From contig OX465600.1 of NCBI GenBank assembly GCA_950022295.1, forward strand, positions 30,107,282 through 30,171,281: a DNA stretch of 64,000 nucleotides. The letters run 5' to 3'. Both the position numbers and the translations under genes were made by a program. The notes below the pieces were generated by a model. It saw only the letters and a list, made by a program, of their open reading frames with translations. It was not told where the DNA came from and searched no databases. Position 1 is the stretch's first letter. Each line of letters opens with the position of its first letter. The stretch comes from Bromus sterilis (lineage: Eukaryota; Streptophyta; Magnoliopsida; Poales; Poaceae). Shown here in pieces: positions 42,855 to 54,318 of this stretch.

Positions 42855-45800
42855 ACAATAGTATTGAAATTGTCCAGCTTTTGTGATAAGACCTTTAACA
42901 AACGGTGGAGCTAGTTCACCTGTGGTTGCAATTGCAAGTACGTGACTTGCTCATTTCCTATCTACTCCGTTCATGTGTCGTGTATGCATTGTTCATTGCC
43001 ATATTATATGTGCGCTCACATGTTTAGCTATCGATATGAGTCGCATACTGTGAATATCATATTTACTGTTTACTCGTGGATTAGATCAATCAAAAATCTG
43101 CTAATATTTCCATCGTAACAATCGGCGGGGGAGCTAGTTCATGTGTGGTTGCACTTGCACACGTATCACTATATGTAGAAATCCTAGTCCTAGTCCGCTT
43201 TCTTCATGATTAGTAGCTAGTTCATCTGTTGGAGTTCCTGTGTGCCCTCAAGACCCACTTAATTAATCCATGTCGATATCGGGTGAGCTCTCTCTATGAC
43301 GGGAAGCTCCACCGGCAATGAGGGAACCCGTCGGGAATCTTCCTGCCGCCAGCTACAATCTTGGACAGCAACCGGCAGATAGACAAAATCACGTCACTTC
43401 TGCTTTCCTGTGAGCGTGACGGTTTGAATTCGCGGTAGGTTTCGTGTCAGATTTACTCACTGAACTCTACGGCCACATCTCGTCTAGTTTATGTTTATTA
43501 TTTTATGTTAGCTTGCAAAATGATACTACTACTACATTAAGATCTCGACGCAGACAGATGCAACTTGTATGTACGTACGTACATACCCTACGATATATAC
43601 GTATGTTGCATACGGGGTTACACGTAACGGACGTACCTTGATGCGTATGAGGCCGTCGGTCTGGAACTCCCAGTCCATGATGTAGTCGTAGTTGGCCACC
43701 GACGATGCCATCCGAGCCACCAGCGTCACCTTCGGCCGGGACTCCCTTATCTGCATCCATCATCGTCACAAGTTTAACTCCTATTTCCACTTGCAAGGCG
43801 ACACGTGAACTAGCTACTACTGTTTCCAGGGAAATGATTAAGATTGTGACACGGTTTTCCTATAGCTACACCAGTATCAAAGATTCCTTACATGTCTCGA
43901 AAAATAGTATCAAAGATTCCTCGATGAAAGGAAATTAATCATATCAGTGCTGAAAAATATCCCTAGTCTTTCACCTGTCCTAGTCACACCTTGGAAGACC
44001 TTTGGGGGCTTTGGCTACTACTCAGCACCAAAAGCTGCTGGAATATACTTCCTTCGTCAACTAATATAACATGTTTAGTTATCTATAAAATATCTTATAC
44101 TCCCTCTGTTATAAAATAACTGTCCTAGCCTTAATACAATTTTGTACTAGAGTTAGTACAAAGTTGAGACAGTTATTTTAAAACGGAGGGAGTATTACTT
44201 TACAGAAGAAGTAGAAAACAAAAGATCTTTTGTTTTTAACTTGCTCTCAAAGTCTTGAGCTCGACTCAGTTGTGTGCGTGCGCTTACATGAATCTCACAC
44301 TTGAAACAGTTTTGTCCTCGAAAATTTGATACGTTTATATAACCGTTTTCTACATAATTATTATGTTTTGCATAATAAAAAAATTACTTCAGTTTTTTGT
44401 TTCAAATATACGCAGCGGTCTTTGTCAAAATGTGAGGGTGCAAGTTGCCAACGCCGGCAGCTGCAACTTGCATGTATGAATGTTCAAGATACTAGTTCCT
44501 AGCTACACTAGTGTCGAAGATTCCTTATACATGTAAACAAAAGTGTCAAAGATTCCTTGAGGAAAGGAAAATAATAATCAGTGCTGAAAAATATTCCTAT
44601 AGTACTTACCTGTCCTAGTCACCTTGGATGACTTTGGGCTTTGGCTACTAGCCAATAAAAGCTAGAATCTTCTATTCCTTTTTTTTAATCATGCAACTAT
44701 ACCACATAAGTAAACTATGCATGCAAATCATAAATTATAAAAAAATACATTATTACATGCATGCAATATTGCAATACTTCCATTTTATCAATTCATGTAT
44801 GCTAATCATAAGTTGTTTTTTGCACTAGAGTTCATGCTTCACATTTTGTTAGAAATGGCATTCTTTTTGTTGCAACTAATTATTTTTATGTGCTTCATAT
44901 TTTTTATAGCTTACCATTAGTTTTAGATATTTTTGTAGCAACTATTTAAGCATTTTTTAGCAAGATTCCCGCAGCTTGTCTCTGTTGTGTGCGCTTACAT
45001 GAAACTCACACTTGGAACAGTTTTGTCCTCGTATTGATACGTTTATATAACCGTCTTCTACATAACTATGCTTTGCATGATGGAAAACTTACTTGAGTTT
45101 TTTGTTTTTAATTGAAAAATATGAAGCAAACTTTGTCAAAATATGAGGGTGCAAGTTGCCAAAACTTGGGCTACGACGTGTGCTCGCAGGTCTATCATCC
45201 AGAGGTGACTCGCAGCTAGAGTTGGCGCCAAGCATAGTAGCAAAACAAAACAAGCTAGAGTAAAATCTCCAAAAAAAAAACAAGCTAGAGTAAGTGAGGA
45301 GCTTACGTCCATGCCGGTGATGGGGCTCTCGGAGTGCCGCCACGCGACGTCGCCGGCGTAGCGCTCGAAGACGCAGATCATGTTCTCCCGCACGTACGGC
45401 CGGCCGTCGGCGGCCACGAACACGCCGTCCATGAACCGCGCGTGGCGCGGGCAGTCGTTGAGCGGCACCAGCGGCATGGCCTCCAGCCCGAACCCGTACT
45501 CGCCGGCGTCCATGTACGTCTTGAAGTACCACGCCTCCGTCGGGTCCATGTACGGCACGAACAGCTCCGACGCCATGCCCTTGTACATCACCTCCTTCCG
45601 CCTCCCCGTCGTCGGGTCCTCCACCGTCGCCTGCGACACGACCAGCCCGGCCCGCGCGTCCGCCTTCAGGTGGAACTCCCACCCGGCCCACTTCACCATG
45701 TGCCCGTCGTCCACCTGGAACCCCAGCCCCTCCGGCGCCGGCTCCATCGACGGCGCCCGCACCTTCTGGTACCCGAACTTGTCACTGGATGCGTCGTCGT

Positions 45801-46662
45801 TGGCGGTGCGGCGGTAGTCCGTGTTCTTGGCGGTCGGGATCGGGATGCCGGCGCCGAGGTCCGAGATTTCCACGACCTTGCGGGTGTCTATGTCCACCAC
45901 CACGGTGAGCCCCTCGATGGGCCGCATGTAGAAGTTGGCGGTGCCCTCCGTGGAGAAGCACTGGCTCTTGATGAGCCGCCGGCCTTCCTCGTCGGGGCCG
46001 AACCACCCGGCGGCGATGGGCATGCAGACCACGTCGGCCAGCCGCGCGCCGCGGCGAAGGATCGTGGCGTTGAACGCCGGGTCGGTGAACGGCACCGCGC
46101 CGAGCCCGTTCTGCTCGTCCATGGTCATCATCGGGTAGCCGGAGGCCGGCGTGGGGAGAGGGACGACCGTGCCGGCGGCGAGGTCGAGGGCGAGCACGTG
46201 GGACTCGCCGCGGAAGCGGACGATCGCGACGGCGCGGCGCGGCGGGAGCGCGTGGGCGCCCTTCCGCCAGCGGCGGACAGCGGGCTTGTCAGGCTCGTCG
46301 AGCGCGAGCTCGTGCACGGCCAGGGCCGACGGCGCCGACGCGAAGGGCGGGTGCGCGCGGAGGAGGTCGCGCGCGCGGTTCACCTCGGTCACCGTGAGCG
46401 GGTCGAGCGGGTGGCGCGGGACGTCGGACTCGTGGTGCGACGGGCGACGTGGCGCGGACGACGTGTCCGTTCGCGGTGCGCCGCAGGCCCACGGCGAGAA
46501 CCGGGTGCAACCGCCGCCGGCGCCGTGTAGGAAGGACGTCTCTGGGGTGTCGTCGATGGCGAGCGGCAGGCGGAAGGCGGAGCGTGCCACGAGGAGGACC
46601 AGGGCGGCGCAGAGGGCCAGAAAGGTGAGGCGGAGCAGGGAGGTGGAGAAATCCATTGCCAT
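40598..46662 (-). CDS. CuAO: Copper amine oxidase (primary amine oxidase), intact five-exon gene, about 740 aa
   Basis: Exons on the - strand are 46662-45307, 43750-43637, 41533-41084, 40985-40888 and 40802-40598. All have GT-AG borders and the joined frame is open. The enzyme oxidises primary amines such as putrescine to aldehyde, H2O2 and ammonia using copper and topaquinone. An N-terminal hydrophobic segment (about 10-35) suggests a signal peptide or anchor. Two small N-terminal domains precede the catalytic domain. The catalytic base is Asp385 (YMDAGEYG), the topaquinone precursor is Tyr473 (NYDY), and copper ligands are His530 and His532 (HDH) and His692 (GFHHVP). Their spacing matches the pea enzyme closely. 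The C-terminus lacks a peroxisomal SKL-type signal. Exon 1 is strongly GC-rich, as in many grass genes. Introns 1 and 2 are 1.6 and 2.1 kb and hold internal duplications. It is the only apparently functional host gene in the window. Confidence 0.93.
41645..43300 (-). repeat. Tandem duplication of about 0.8 kb inside amine oxidase intron 2
   Basis: Unit 1 (about 41645-42462) and unit 2 (about 42463-43300) share, in order, the GCAAGGAACCA, GAAGGCACGAAAATGACAA, GAGAATCTGCCTCC, GTGAGTGTGACAAATTT, ACGGTGGAGCTAGTTCA and TTAATCCATGTCG blocks at offsets of about 770-815 bp. Only one unit-like segment is seen in pseudogene copies A and B. Confidence 0.78.
42817..42850. repeat. (AT)17 microsatellite in intron 2
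   Basis: A perfect AT dinucleotide run of 34 bases lies in unit 2 of the intron duplication and is absent from unit 1. Confidence 0.95.
43850..45165 (-). repeat. Tandem duplication of about 0.65 kb inside amine oxidase intron 1
   Basis: Copies at about 43850-44488 and 44489-45165 share the TCAAAGATTCCT, CAGTGCTGAAAAATAT, ACCTGTCCTAGTCAC, GGGCTTTGGCTACTA, GTTTTGTCCTCG and GAGGGTGCAAGTTGCC blocks in the same order. Only the first copy contains the Stowaway element at 44100, so the MITE inserted after the duplication or was lost from one copy. Confidence 0.8.
44100..44192. mobile_element. Stowaway MITE in amine oxidase intron 1
   Basis: CTCCCTCTGTTATAAAATAA and its inverse at the other end form almost perfect terminal repeats. 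The total is 93 bp, with TA at 44098-44099 and 44193-44194. Confidence 0.92.
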
Positions 46663-46738
46663 TGCTAGCGGTTTGCGTGAGTGAGAGTGAGCTCTCTCTC
46701 GTCGCTTTGTGTGCAGCTAGAGTCAGTGAGGGGCTCGC

Positions 46739-46745
46739 TTATATA
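46739..46745 (-). promoter_or_regulatory. TATA box of the amine oxidase gene
   Basis: TATATAA on the - strand lies 77 bp upstream of the start codon, which leaves a 5' UTR of about 45-50 bases. The leader is GA-rich. Confidence 0.75.
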
Positions 46746-47470
46746 AGCGTAGATCCGTCGATCGGAGCTTGCAATCAGTGGATCGCCTGCGTCACCGCAG
46801 ACGGCAGACCGGAAAGAAACAAGCAATGCGTTACGTCGATCAATAGCCAAGGGCGGTGGGCTAGACGATGCACACGACAGAGTGTTACCCTCTTTTTCGA
46901 ACAAAATGAAGAAAAAAAATCTTGGAAACGCCCATATTTTCAACCCAAATAATAAGTGTCTGATGTTTGACACGAGACGTGTTCATCCGTCGTTGGTTCG
47001 TGCACATTGATTTTGAATCGATACGTCGGCTTTTGAAAACGTGTGGGCTGTGTGATTTTCGTCTTGTCGTTTCTTATACCGATTTTTTGCATCGAGCAAT
47101 GTTTTGCCATACTTCGTTCATACCGTTTGTGTGCTATTTATTCAGCCATGTTGCGCTTATTGTTTAGAGTTTATACCCAGTTACTCCAGTTTGGTCCAGT
47201 GTATAATTAGATATGATTTTTTTTGATGTTTATAATTTCTAAACGGTAGCTCGGATTCAAACGTGTTTTACATGCAACTTGCTTAGATTTTTAATTACTT
47301 TCATAAAATTTGCTTATTAACGCCATGTTTGTAATTTTTAAACATGATATTTTCCTGTTAATTACAAATTGTACCATTTTTTGTAAATAAATTATGTGAT
47401 ATCTAATTAATCATAATTAATGGTAAAAAAATTATTTTTTACAATTATCATTTGTGTTTAGATTATGTGT
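46746..47470. other. Upstream region of the amine oxidase gene
   Basis: The first 250 bp are mixed in composition and likely hold the promoter. Beyond about 47200 the sequence becomes AT-rich and repeat-like. I see no gene, and the short frames here look random. Confidence 0.45.
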
Positions 47471-47479
47471 ATTGGTAAT

Positions 47480-48960
47480 TATTATTTTTAGGACATGGCA
47501 AGTATTATTTAACGAGACATGGCAAAAAAATTGTGACATGACAATTATTTTTGCGTTATGTTAGGTTCACATTTATTAAAGCACGATAAATATTATTTGT
47601 GTGATTTGGCAATTCTTATTTCTTGGAAATTATTATTATTATTAGTACATGGAAATTATTATTTTATGAGATATGGCAGTTTTTTATTTTATGTGTACAT
47701 GGAAATTATTATTATGTACTATGTGATATGATAATTCTTATTTTGTGTGACATGGCAATTCTTTTTGCGTTGTTTTGGGGGTTCACATTTATTAAAGCAC
47801 GGTAAATATTTTTTGTGTGATATTGCAATTCTTATTATTTTTAGTACATGGTGATTATTATTTTATGAGACATGATTTTTTTATGTGTACATGGCAATTA
47901 TTATTATGTATGTGATATGACAATTCTTATTTTTGTGACATGGCAATTATTTTTGCGTTGTCTTGGGGGTTCACATTTATTAAAGCACGGTAAATATTGT
48001 TTGTGTGATATGAAAATTCTTATTTCTTGGTAATTATTATTAGTAGTACTACATGGCAATTATTATTTTATGAGCCATGGAAAATTTTTATTTTATGTGT
48101 ACATGCAAATTATTATTATGTATGTGATATGGCAATTCTAATTTGTATGACATGGCAACTCTCTATTCTGTGCGACATGTTATTTTATTATTGTTGGATC
48201 CAATGGTGCAATAGGTTTTCACCCCAATGGCAAGTTTATCTTGTTTTTATTTTGTAGATTTTTTTTGTATATATTGCGATGGATTTTTGTTGAATAAATT
48301 CTGTTTGAAATCATCCATGGCAAATTCTTATTTTTATTGGACATGACAATTATTTTTTGTACGACATTGGCAATCCTCATTCATAGGACATGACAATTCT
48401 TACTGGTAGGACATAGCAATTTTTATTTGATGGACATTGCAATTCTTGTTGTTCGGACATGACAATTCTAATATTTAGGACATGACAATTTTTACTGGTA
48501 GGACATGGTAATTCTTATTGATACGACATGATAATTCTTATTTATAAGAATTGGTAATTCTTATGTATAGGACATGTAACTATTTTTTGTAGTACACAGG
48601 CAAATTTTGTTAAAATTATTGAACATGACTATTTTGAGTAGAACATGGCAAATTTGCCATGGTTATAATGATGCAATGGGATTTGTATGAGATTCGGCCA
48701 TTTAACATGGCTATTTTGAGTAGAACACGGCAAGATTGCAAACATGGCAAAGTCGTATTTGTGTGAGATGACAATTCTTCTTTTTTGTATGCAGCTTATG
48801 GCACATGGCAATTTTTGTTTGTCGGATCTGACAATAATTTATTTTGTGTGATATGAGATATGTTATATGTGGGACATGACAATTATTTTTCTTAGGATAT
48901 GACAATTCTTACTTGTACTATATGATAAATTCTTATATGTGGGACATGATATTTTGGTAA
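47480..48960 (+). repeat. Degenerate array of a CATGGCAATT-type repeat, + orientation
   Basis: The words ACATGGCAATT, GACATGACAATT and close variants followed by CTTATTT or TTTATTT recur dozens of times at irregular spacing. A longer unit containing GGGGTTCACATTTATTAAAGCACG occurs near 47785 and 47967, with a related piece near 47568. It has no coding sequence. Confidence 0.82.
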
Positions 48961-49148
48961 TTGCCATGTGTTTCGAATAATTTTTTCCATGTTTTTTCTT
49001 AAGTGACCAAATGTTATAAAACTTACCACTCGTAAAAAAGTAACATTGTGGAAATTTATAAAATAGTTTGAATATGCATTTTTTTCATGGAATTTTTTTA
49101 ATGTTTTTTATATTTCGCATACATGCAAAATTTCTACGAAATATCATA

Positions 49149-49241
49149 CTCCCTCCGATCCATATTAATTGACGCACACATAGTACAACTTTAGTACAAA
49201 GTTGTATTAAGTGTGTGTCAATTAATTTAGATCGAAGGGAG
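49149..49241. mobile_element. Stowaway MITE
   Basis: CTCCCTCCGATCCATATTAATTGACG and its inverse are flanked by TA at 49147-49148 and 49242-49243. It is 93 bp, similar in size to the one in intron 1 and sharing the inner TTTAGTACAAAGTTG-like word. Confidence 0.92.
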
Positions 49242-49595
49242 TAGCAAATTTGAATATCCATTTTTACCAAGCTTATTTATGATCAATTTTTTGGTGCTAT
49301 TTCACTTTTTTTGACATGATATTTTCTTTTATTTTTCAAAAATTAAAAAAAAACAAATCATTCAAAAATATCGTGCATTAAAAAAAACATATGTTTGAGG
49401 AAATTTTCCTCGAAATTTGAAAAACAATTAATGTAAATAAATATTCACATCAATTTTATTTTATTTGTACAATTCAAAAAAAGTACGTGACATTTGAAAA
49501 CTTGTGGCATGTTTTCAAAATATGTTCATGGTATATTTTTAGGACATGAATTTGGAGCTACCGATCGCGTTGGTGCCGGGCAGAGCGAACGTTTT

Positions 49596-50187
49596 CATTC
49601 GCGCTCAATGGTTGAGTAAAGCGAACTTTTTGGTTCGCTGTGACATTCTTGTTAGCGTGAACTAGCCCATTGCGTTGTCATGAGGCAGACTTAATAAACA
49701 CAATTCGCAATAGAAAGAGGGTTTAGAAAGGTCACCATTTCTCCCATTAAAATGCATATATAGTGAAGTACTTGCCAAGCTTAAAAATGCACTAGTTAAA
49801 AAAAAGAAAAAACAACATCATATATGTAACCAAAAAAATGCCACCATCAAGATTTGACAAGGTCAAAATTAACCAATATCTAATATCATTCATTCGCGCT
49901 CGATGGTTGAGCAAAGGGAACTTTTTGGTTCGCTGTGACGTTCTTGTTAGCGCGAACTAGCTCATTGCGTTGTCATGAGGCAGACTTAATAAACACAATT
50001 CGCAATAAAAAGAGGGTTTAAAAAGGTCACCATTTCTCCCATTAAAATGCATATATAGTGAAGTACTTGCCAAGCTTAAAAATGCACTAGTTAGAAAAAA
50101 ACAAAAAAAAACATCATACTATATGTAACCAAAAAAATGCCATCATCAAGATTTGACAAGGTAAAAATTAACCAATATCTAATATCA
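49596..50187 (+). repeat. Direct tandem duplication, 295 bp unit
   Basis: Two head-to-tail copies (49596-49890 and 49891-50187) start CATTCGCGCTC and end AATATCTAATATCA. They differ at only a few percent of positions. They sit at the centre between the two inverted CATGGCAA arrays. Confidence 0.9.
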
Positions 50188-50189
50188 AA

Positions 50190-51470
50190 CGTGAAAATAG
50201 TTTTGTTTCCATGATCCATAAAGCAGATATGCCATGGCACATGTAATAAAATTGCCATGGTTGCATAAAAAACATATTGCAAAAAGCTACATTTGCCATG
50301 TACATAAAAGAGAAAATTTATTGTTTATGAATTGGTGATAACTAAACATCTAGTTAGATATGGTTTCATATTTGCCGTGGTTCGTAAAGTACACTTGACA
50401 TGGCAAAACAGAAGATTTGTTTTACCATGGCAAACATAAAAATTGGTTTTGTTGCCATGATCCGTAAAGAAAATATTCCATGGCACATGTAATAAAAATG
50501 ACATGGTCCATAAAGTGTCATGGCAAACATACAAAATGATTTTGTTCCCATGAAGAGAAAATGCCATGCTTATTGATTTACAATAGTTTGCCATAGCTCA
50601 AAAAACTGAATTTGCCATAGCTCTGGATTAAAATTTACCATGCTTTACCAAAAATATATTTGCCATGTCCACAAAATTAACATCCATGGTCTTCAAATGC
50701 CATACTTAGTATCGCAATTGCCATGTGATCAAAATAAAATAAAATGTCATGTGTCATGACCACCAATTGCCGCGTCCAATGCTCCATAACCACCAATTGC
50801 CATGTCTAGAAAATACCTTTGTCATGCTACACAAGCTAAAAAAATATTGTAGCTTCACTATTTCGTTGTCGTGCGCGACTGAGAATTGCCATCTGCTTTC
50901 GTTTCGTGCAGGCTCGAGTTGCCAGTTTTTTGGTCGTGCTTGCCATGCCTAGAACTACCATGTTCAAAAACTATATTTGTCATGCTACATACCAAAAAAT
51001 TGCCATGCTATATATACTACAAATGTCATGTCTAAAAACTATTTTTTCCATGCCACGTAACTAAAAAATGCCATGTTATATATACTACAAATGTCATGTC
51101 CAAAAACTACATTTGTCATGATACGTACTAAAAAATGTCATGCTATATATACTACGAATGTCATGCCCAAAAACAATATTTGTCATGTGCCATGCTACGT
51201 AATTAAAAATGCCATGCTATATAAACTACAAAATGCCATGTCCAAAAACTATAAAATGACGTGTCTACAAAATCATGTTGCAAAGTAAAGAAAATGACAT
51301 GCTCGATGATATACAATTTCCATGCTTAATAGCCTTCAATTTCCATGGAAAATTCAAATTGATTCTTTTTTAAACTACATTTGGAATTGCCATGGAAATT
51401 TTAATTGATATCTTTTAAAACTATATTTGTAATTGCCATGGCAAAAAAATTAAATCATGGCAAATTAATT
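50190..51470 (-). repeat. Degenerate array of the CATGGCAATT-type repeat, inverted orientation
   Basis: The words TTGCCATG, TTTGTCATG and ATGCCATG recur throughout, the reverse complement of the words at 47480-48960. A local unit of about 60 bp (GCCATGCTATATATACTAC...TCCAAAAACTA) repeats four or more times at 51000-51260. Confidence 0.82.
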
Positions 51471-51867
51471 GTTCTCCTCCTTTTTAACTTGATGTGGCCC
51501 ATCTTTCCTGAGGAAAAAAAGCCCACTACAATATCCACATGTTGTTTTTGTTTGCCACAAAAAGGAAGCAAAAGGCCTAAGGCCCACTTGTCTAAAGAAT
51601 ACTGGTTCACTCCTTGTAAAAACCAAACAGATTTTTTCACTGCTCTAATGACGCTCGGTCAGATAACCTGTGGCTGCCCTTCTTGCCCTCTCCTCTGGAT
51701 CCCGCCTAACTTGAGGGTAGCGATCAAATGAACACCGCCGCGGCGGCGAGAAACAGTTTCAAAGTGGGGATCGCGCAAAAGAGACGACTGCGCGAACGAA
51801 GGTTGTTGCTGACATGGCACGCCAAAAATTCGATTGTTGATCGAACGATGAGGATGGCCTAGCTCCA
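51471..51867. other. Unassigned sequence next to the array
   Basis: This is mixed sequence that becomes GC-rich from about 51640. No gene is recognised. The frame at 51405-51731 has no domain and overlaps the repeat. Confidence 0.4.
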
Positions 51868-51893
51868 GGAGCTAACGCGATGGCGTTCGCTCC
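51868..51893. other. Near-perfect GC-rich hairpin, possible element terminus
   Basis: The sequence starts GGAGC, ends GCTCC, and has 11 bp arms with a single mismatch around a 4-base loop. A related GGAGCTACCGATCGCGTT word begins at about 49555, so both may be ends of one element. Confidence 0.5.
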
Positions 51894-52216
51894 TTATAGT
51901 TTAGGTATTTTTAAATACATAAATATAATGTTTTTAAATGTTCACATAATATAAAAAATATTAATTACCATAAGAAAAATGTTCTTCTGGAATTGTTAAC
52001 ATTTATTCAAAAAATGCTTAAACGCAAAAAAGCATCTTGTATTTAAAAAATGTTCAACGTGTATAAAAAAATTAGCATATATACAATAATATATATCAAT
52101 ACATTAAAATTTAGACATGCATATAACATAATAAATAATACTTTAAAAAATACGTCAAAACGGGTGTGAAGCACTCTATAGATTTTCTAGAAAGACTATT
52201 TAATGAGCCGTCCACC
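51894..52216. other. AT-rich intergenic sequence
   Basis: No gene or element is recognised. It is rich in AAAAAATGTT-like words. Confidence 0.4.
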
Positions 52217-52219
52217 TAA

Positions 52220-52522
52220 GGCTGCTCCCAATGCTCCAAGGTGTACGGGTGCTATAAGGATGCCACGTAGGTAAAAAAACTGATGTGGCAAGGCAATTAA
52301 AGAGGAGAGAGAGCACTTTGGTGTCCCATAAGAAACGGTGCTAAGCGCGTAGACCTATGTAAAGTGTCTACCAACCAATGCATGAAGGAGTTTAGTGATT
52401 AAACAATTAAATAAAGCAAGCTTAGCTACAATAGTTAAGCACCTATGCATTGGGAATATTGGTTGCTAAGCTTTTTAATACCCTTAGCACCTCATCTAAG
52501 CACCAATGCATTGGAGGAAGCC
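52220..52522. mobile_element. Tourist-like (PIF/Harbinger) MITE, 303 bp
   Basis: Ends GGCTGCTCCCAATGC and GCATTGGAGGAAGCC are inverted repeats flanked by TAA at 52217-52219 and 52523-52525, the usual 3 bp target for this group. Further inverted CTAAGCACC/AATGCATTGG words lie inside. It is non-coding. Confidence 0.82.
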
Positions 52523-52525
52523 TAA

Positions 52526-52861
52526 GAGAGAACGCACCTAGCATAAAACAATCTTCACACATGGAAATCCTATTGTCTCTGAAGCACCACAATACTACTC
52601 CTAGCATAAACATGTGGTAGGATCAAACATCGAACCTAACCTAGAATAGAATGCAAACCGCTGGTTATAATAGAATGAATCATAAGTAATGTATAGTCCT
52701 TGCCTGTTGATAAGTCGGGTTCCGAAGGTGTAGTCGATCGCAAGCTCGCAACATCTCCGAAGGTATCCGTGGAACCACACAAGAAGTAAACACTGGAAAG
52801 ACAATCAACGGAGATGCAACTATTACTACGAAGCAATCACGAGCAAGCATCAGCAAGAAGG
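52526..52861. other. Unassigned sequence left of Gypsy-like element 2
   Basis: I see no gene or recognisable repeat. It ends in GAAGG, the target-site copy, and continues at 59454 beyond the element. Confidence 0.4.
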
Positions 52862-54318
52862 TGATGTCTACACACGCTTCTATTCTTGTAGACTATGTTG
52901 GGCCTCCAAGCGCAGAGGTTTGTAGGACAGTAGCAATTTCCCTCAAGTGGATGACCTAAGGTTTATCGAACTCAGGGAAGTAGAGGTTGAAGATGGTCTC
53001 TCTCAAGCAACCCTACAATTAAGGTACAAGAAGTCTCTTGTGTCCTGAACACACCTAATACAACTAGGAGTTGTATAGGTCCACTAGTTCGGCGAAGAGA
53101 TGGTAAAATACGAGTGATAGGTGTGGCAAAGCAAAGTAATATAAATCTGTAATAAAAAGTACAGCAATCAAATATGTGACAAAAGTGAGCACAAACGGTG
53201 TAACAATGGTGGAAACAAGGCCTAGGCTTCATACTTTCACTAGTGGAAACTCTCAACAACATTAACATAGTCTAATCACATGATATTTCTCATAAAACAT
53301 GCAATGGAGACGCACTCGGAGGTCATTCCTTTGTGGTCAAGAGAGGACGAGAATTATGTAGGGCTACAAAAGCACACCTCAAAGTTCGTAGTTCTCAATC
53401 TATGGATTTCCCAATGTCACCGCGGCATCCAAAGAGAGTACCACAATCACCACAAAAAATCTCAAGGATAGTCAAAGACAAGCACCAAGAGACTCTCAAT
53501 CTTCAATCAACACACAAAAGAGGAAATCACTCATGATAATGTTCTTCTAACCCATGTCCGATAGACCGCTGTCACCATGGTCTCGGGGATTATACTAGAT
53601 AAGATCAAGTGAGTACATCAATCCAATACATAGAGGAAGGGGAAATATCATGGGATCATCCTAGATTAACATAGCCTATGATCACAACGAAGATCACATC
53701 ATGGGAGAGAGAATTTACCACATAGCTACTGGTAGAAACATCGGCCCCGAGGAGGGACTACTCCCGCATCATGGAGGGAGGAAGCAATATCTATGGAGAT
53801 GAATCCAGGGGCACTTCCCCGTCCCGGCAGGGTGCCGGCACAGGAATTCTGGTCCCCCGAAGCTTGTTGGCGATGGCGGCGGAGATCGGAATTGCTTCTG
53901 GAGAAAAGGGGTATGGAATCAGGGTTTTTGCGTTGGGAGAATTAATAGGAGCCAAAGGGGGGCACCGAGGGGGCCACCAGTCGCCCACGAGGCCACCGGG
54001 CGCGGCCAAGCCCTGGGCCGCGCCCACTGGCCGCCTAGGCACCAGGTGAGGCCCCTCTGGCCCTTCTTCGGTGAATCCGGAAGCTTCCAGAACGCTGATA
54101 TTTTATCTGATTTTCCCGAATTTTTGGAGCACTTTTAATATGGGGGAAACCTGAAATAGAAAAACAGCAGAAAACAGGAACTGGCACTGGGGTGCACTGA
54201 GTTAGTAGGTTAGTCCAAATATGATCAAAAGTGTATGAAAGTGTATCTAGATCATAGCAATATCACGCAAAACATGCATGGAGCGAGCAGAAATTATCGA
54301 TACGTTTGAGACGTATCA
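52862..54318 (-). repeat. 3' LTR of Gypsy-like element 2
   Basis: On the - strand it starts TGATACGTCTC and ends GTAGACATCA. The GC-rich section is at 53800-54070. Its inner edge touches the purine tract (AAGCTTGGGGATG) at 54319-54332. Confidence 0.9.

Noticed and set aside
45334..46530. 398-codon open frame on the + strand
   Set aside because: It is antisense to GC-rich exon 1 of the amine oxidase. The Arg/His/Val/Pro-rich translation is the usual shadow of high-GC3 coding sequence.
47480..48960. Possible CRISPR-like or satellite array
   Set aside because: Spacing is irregular, copies are degenerate and the setting is a plant genome. It is a dispersed repeat array.
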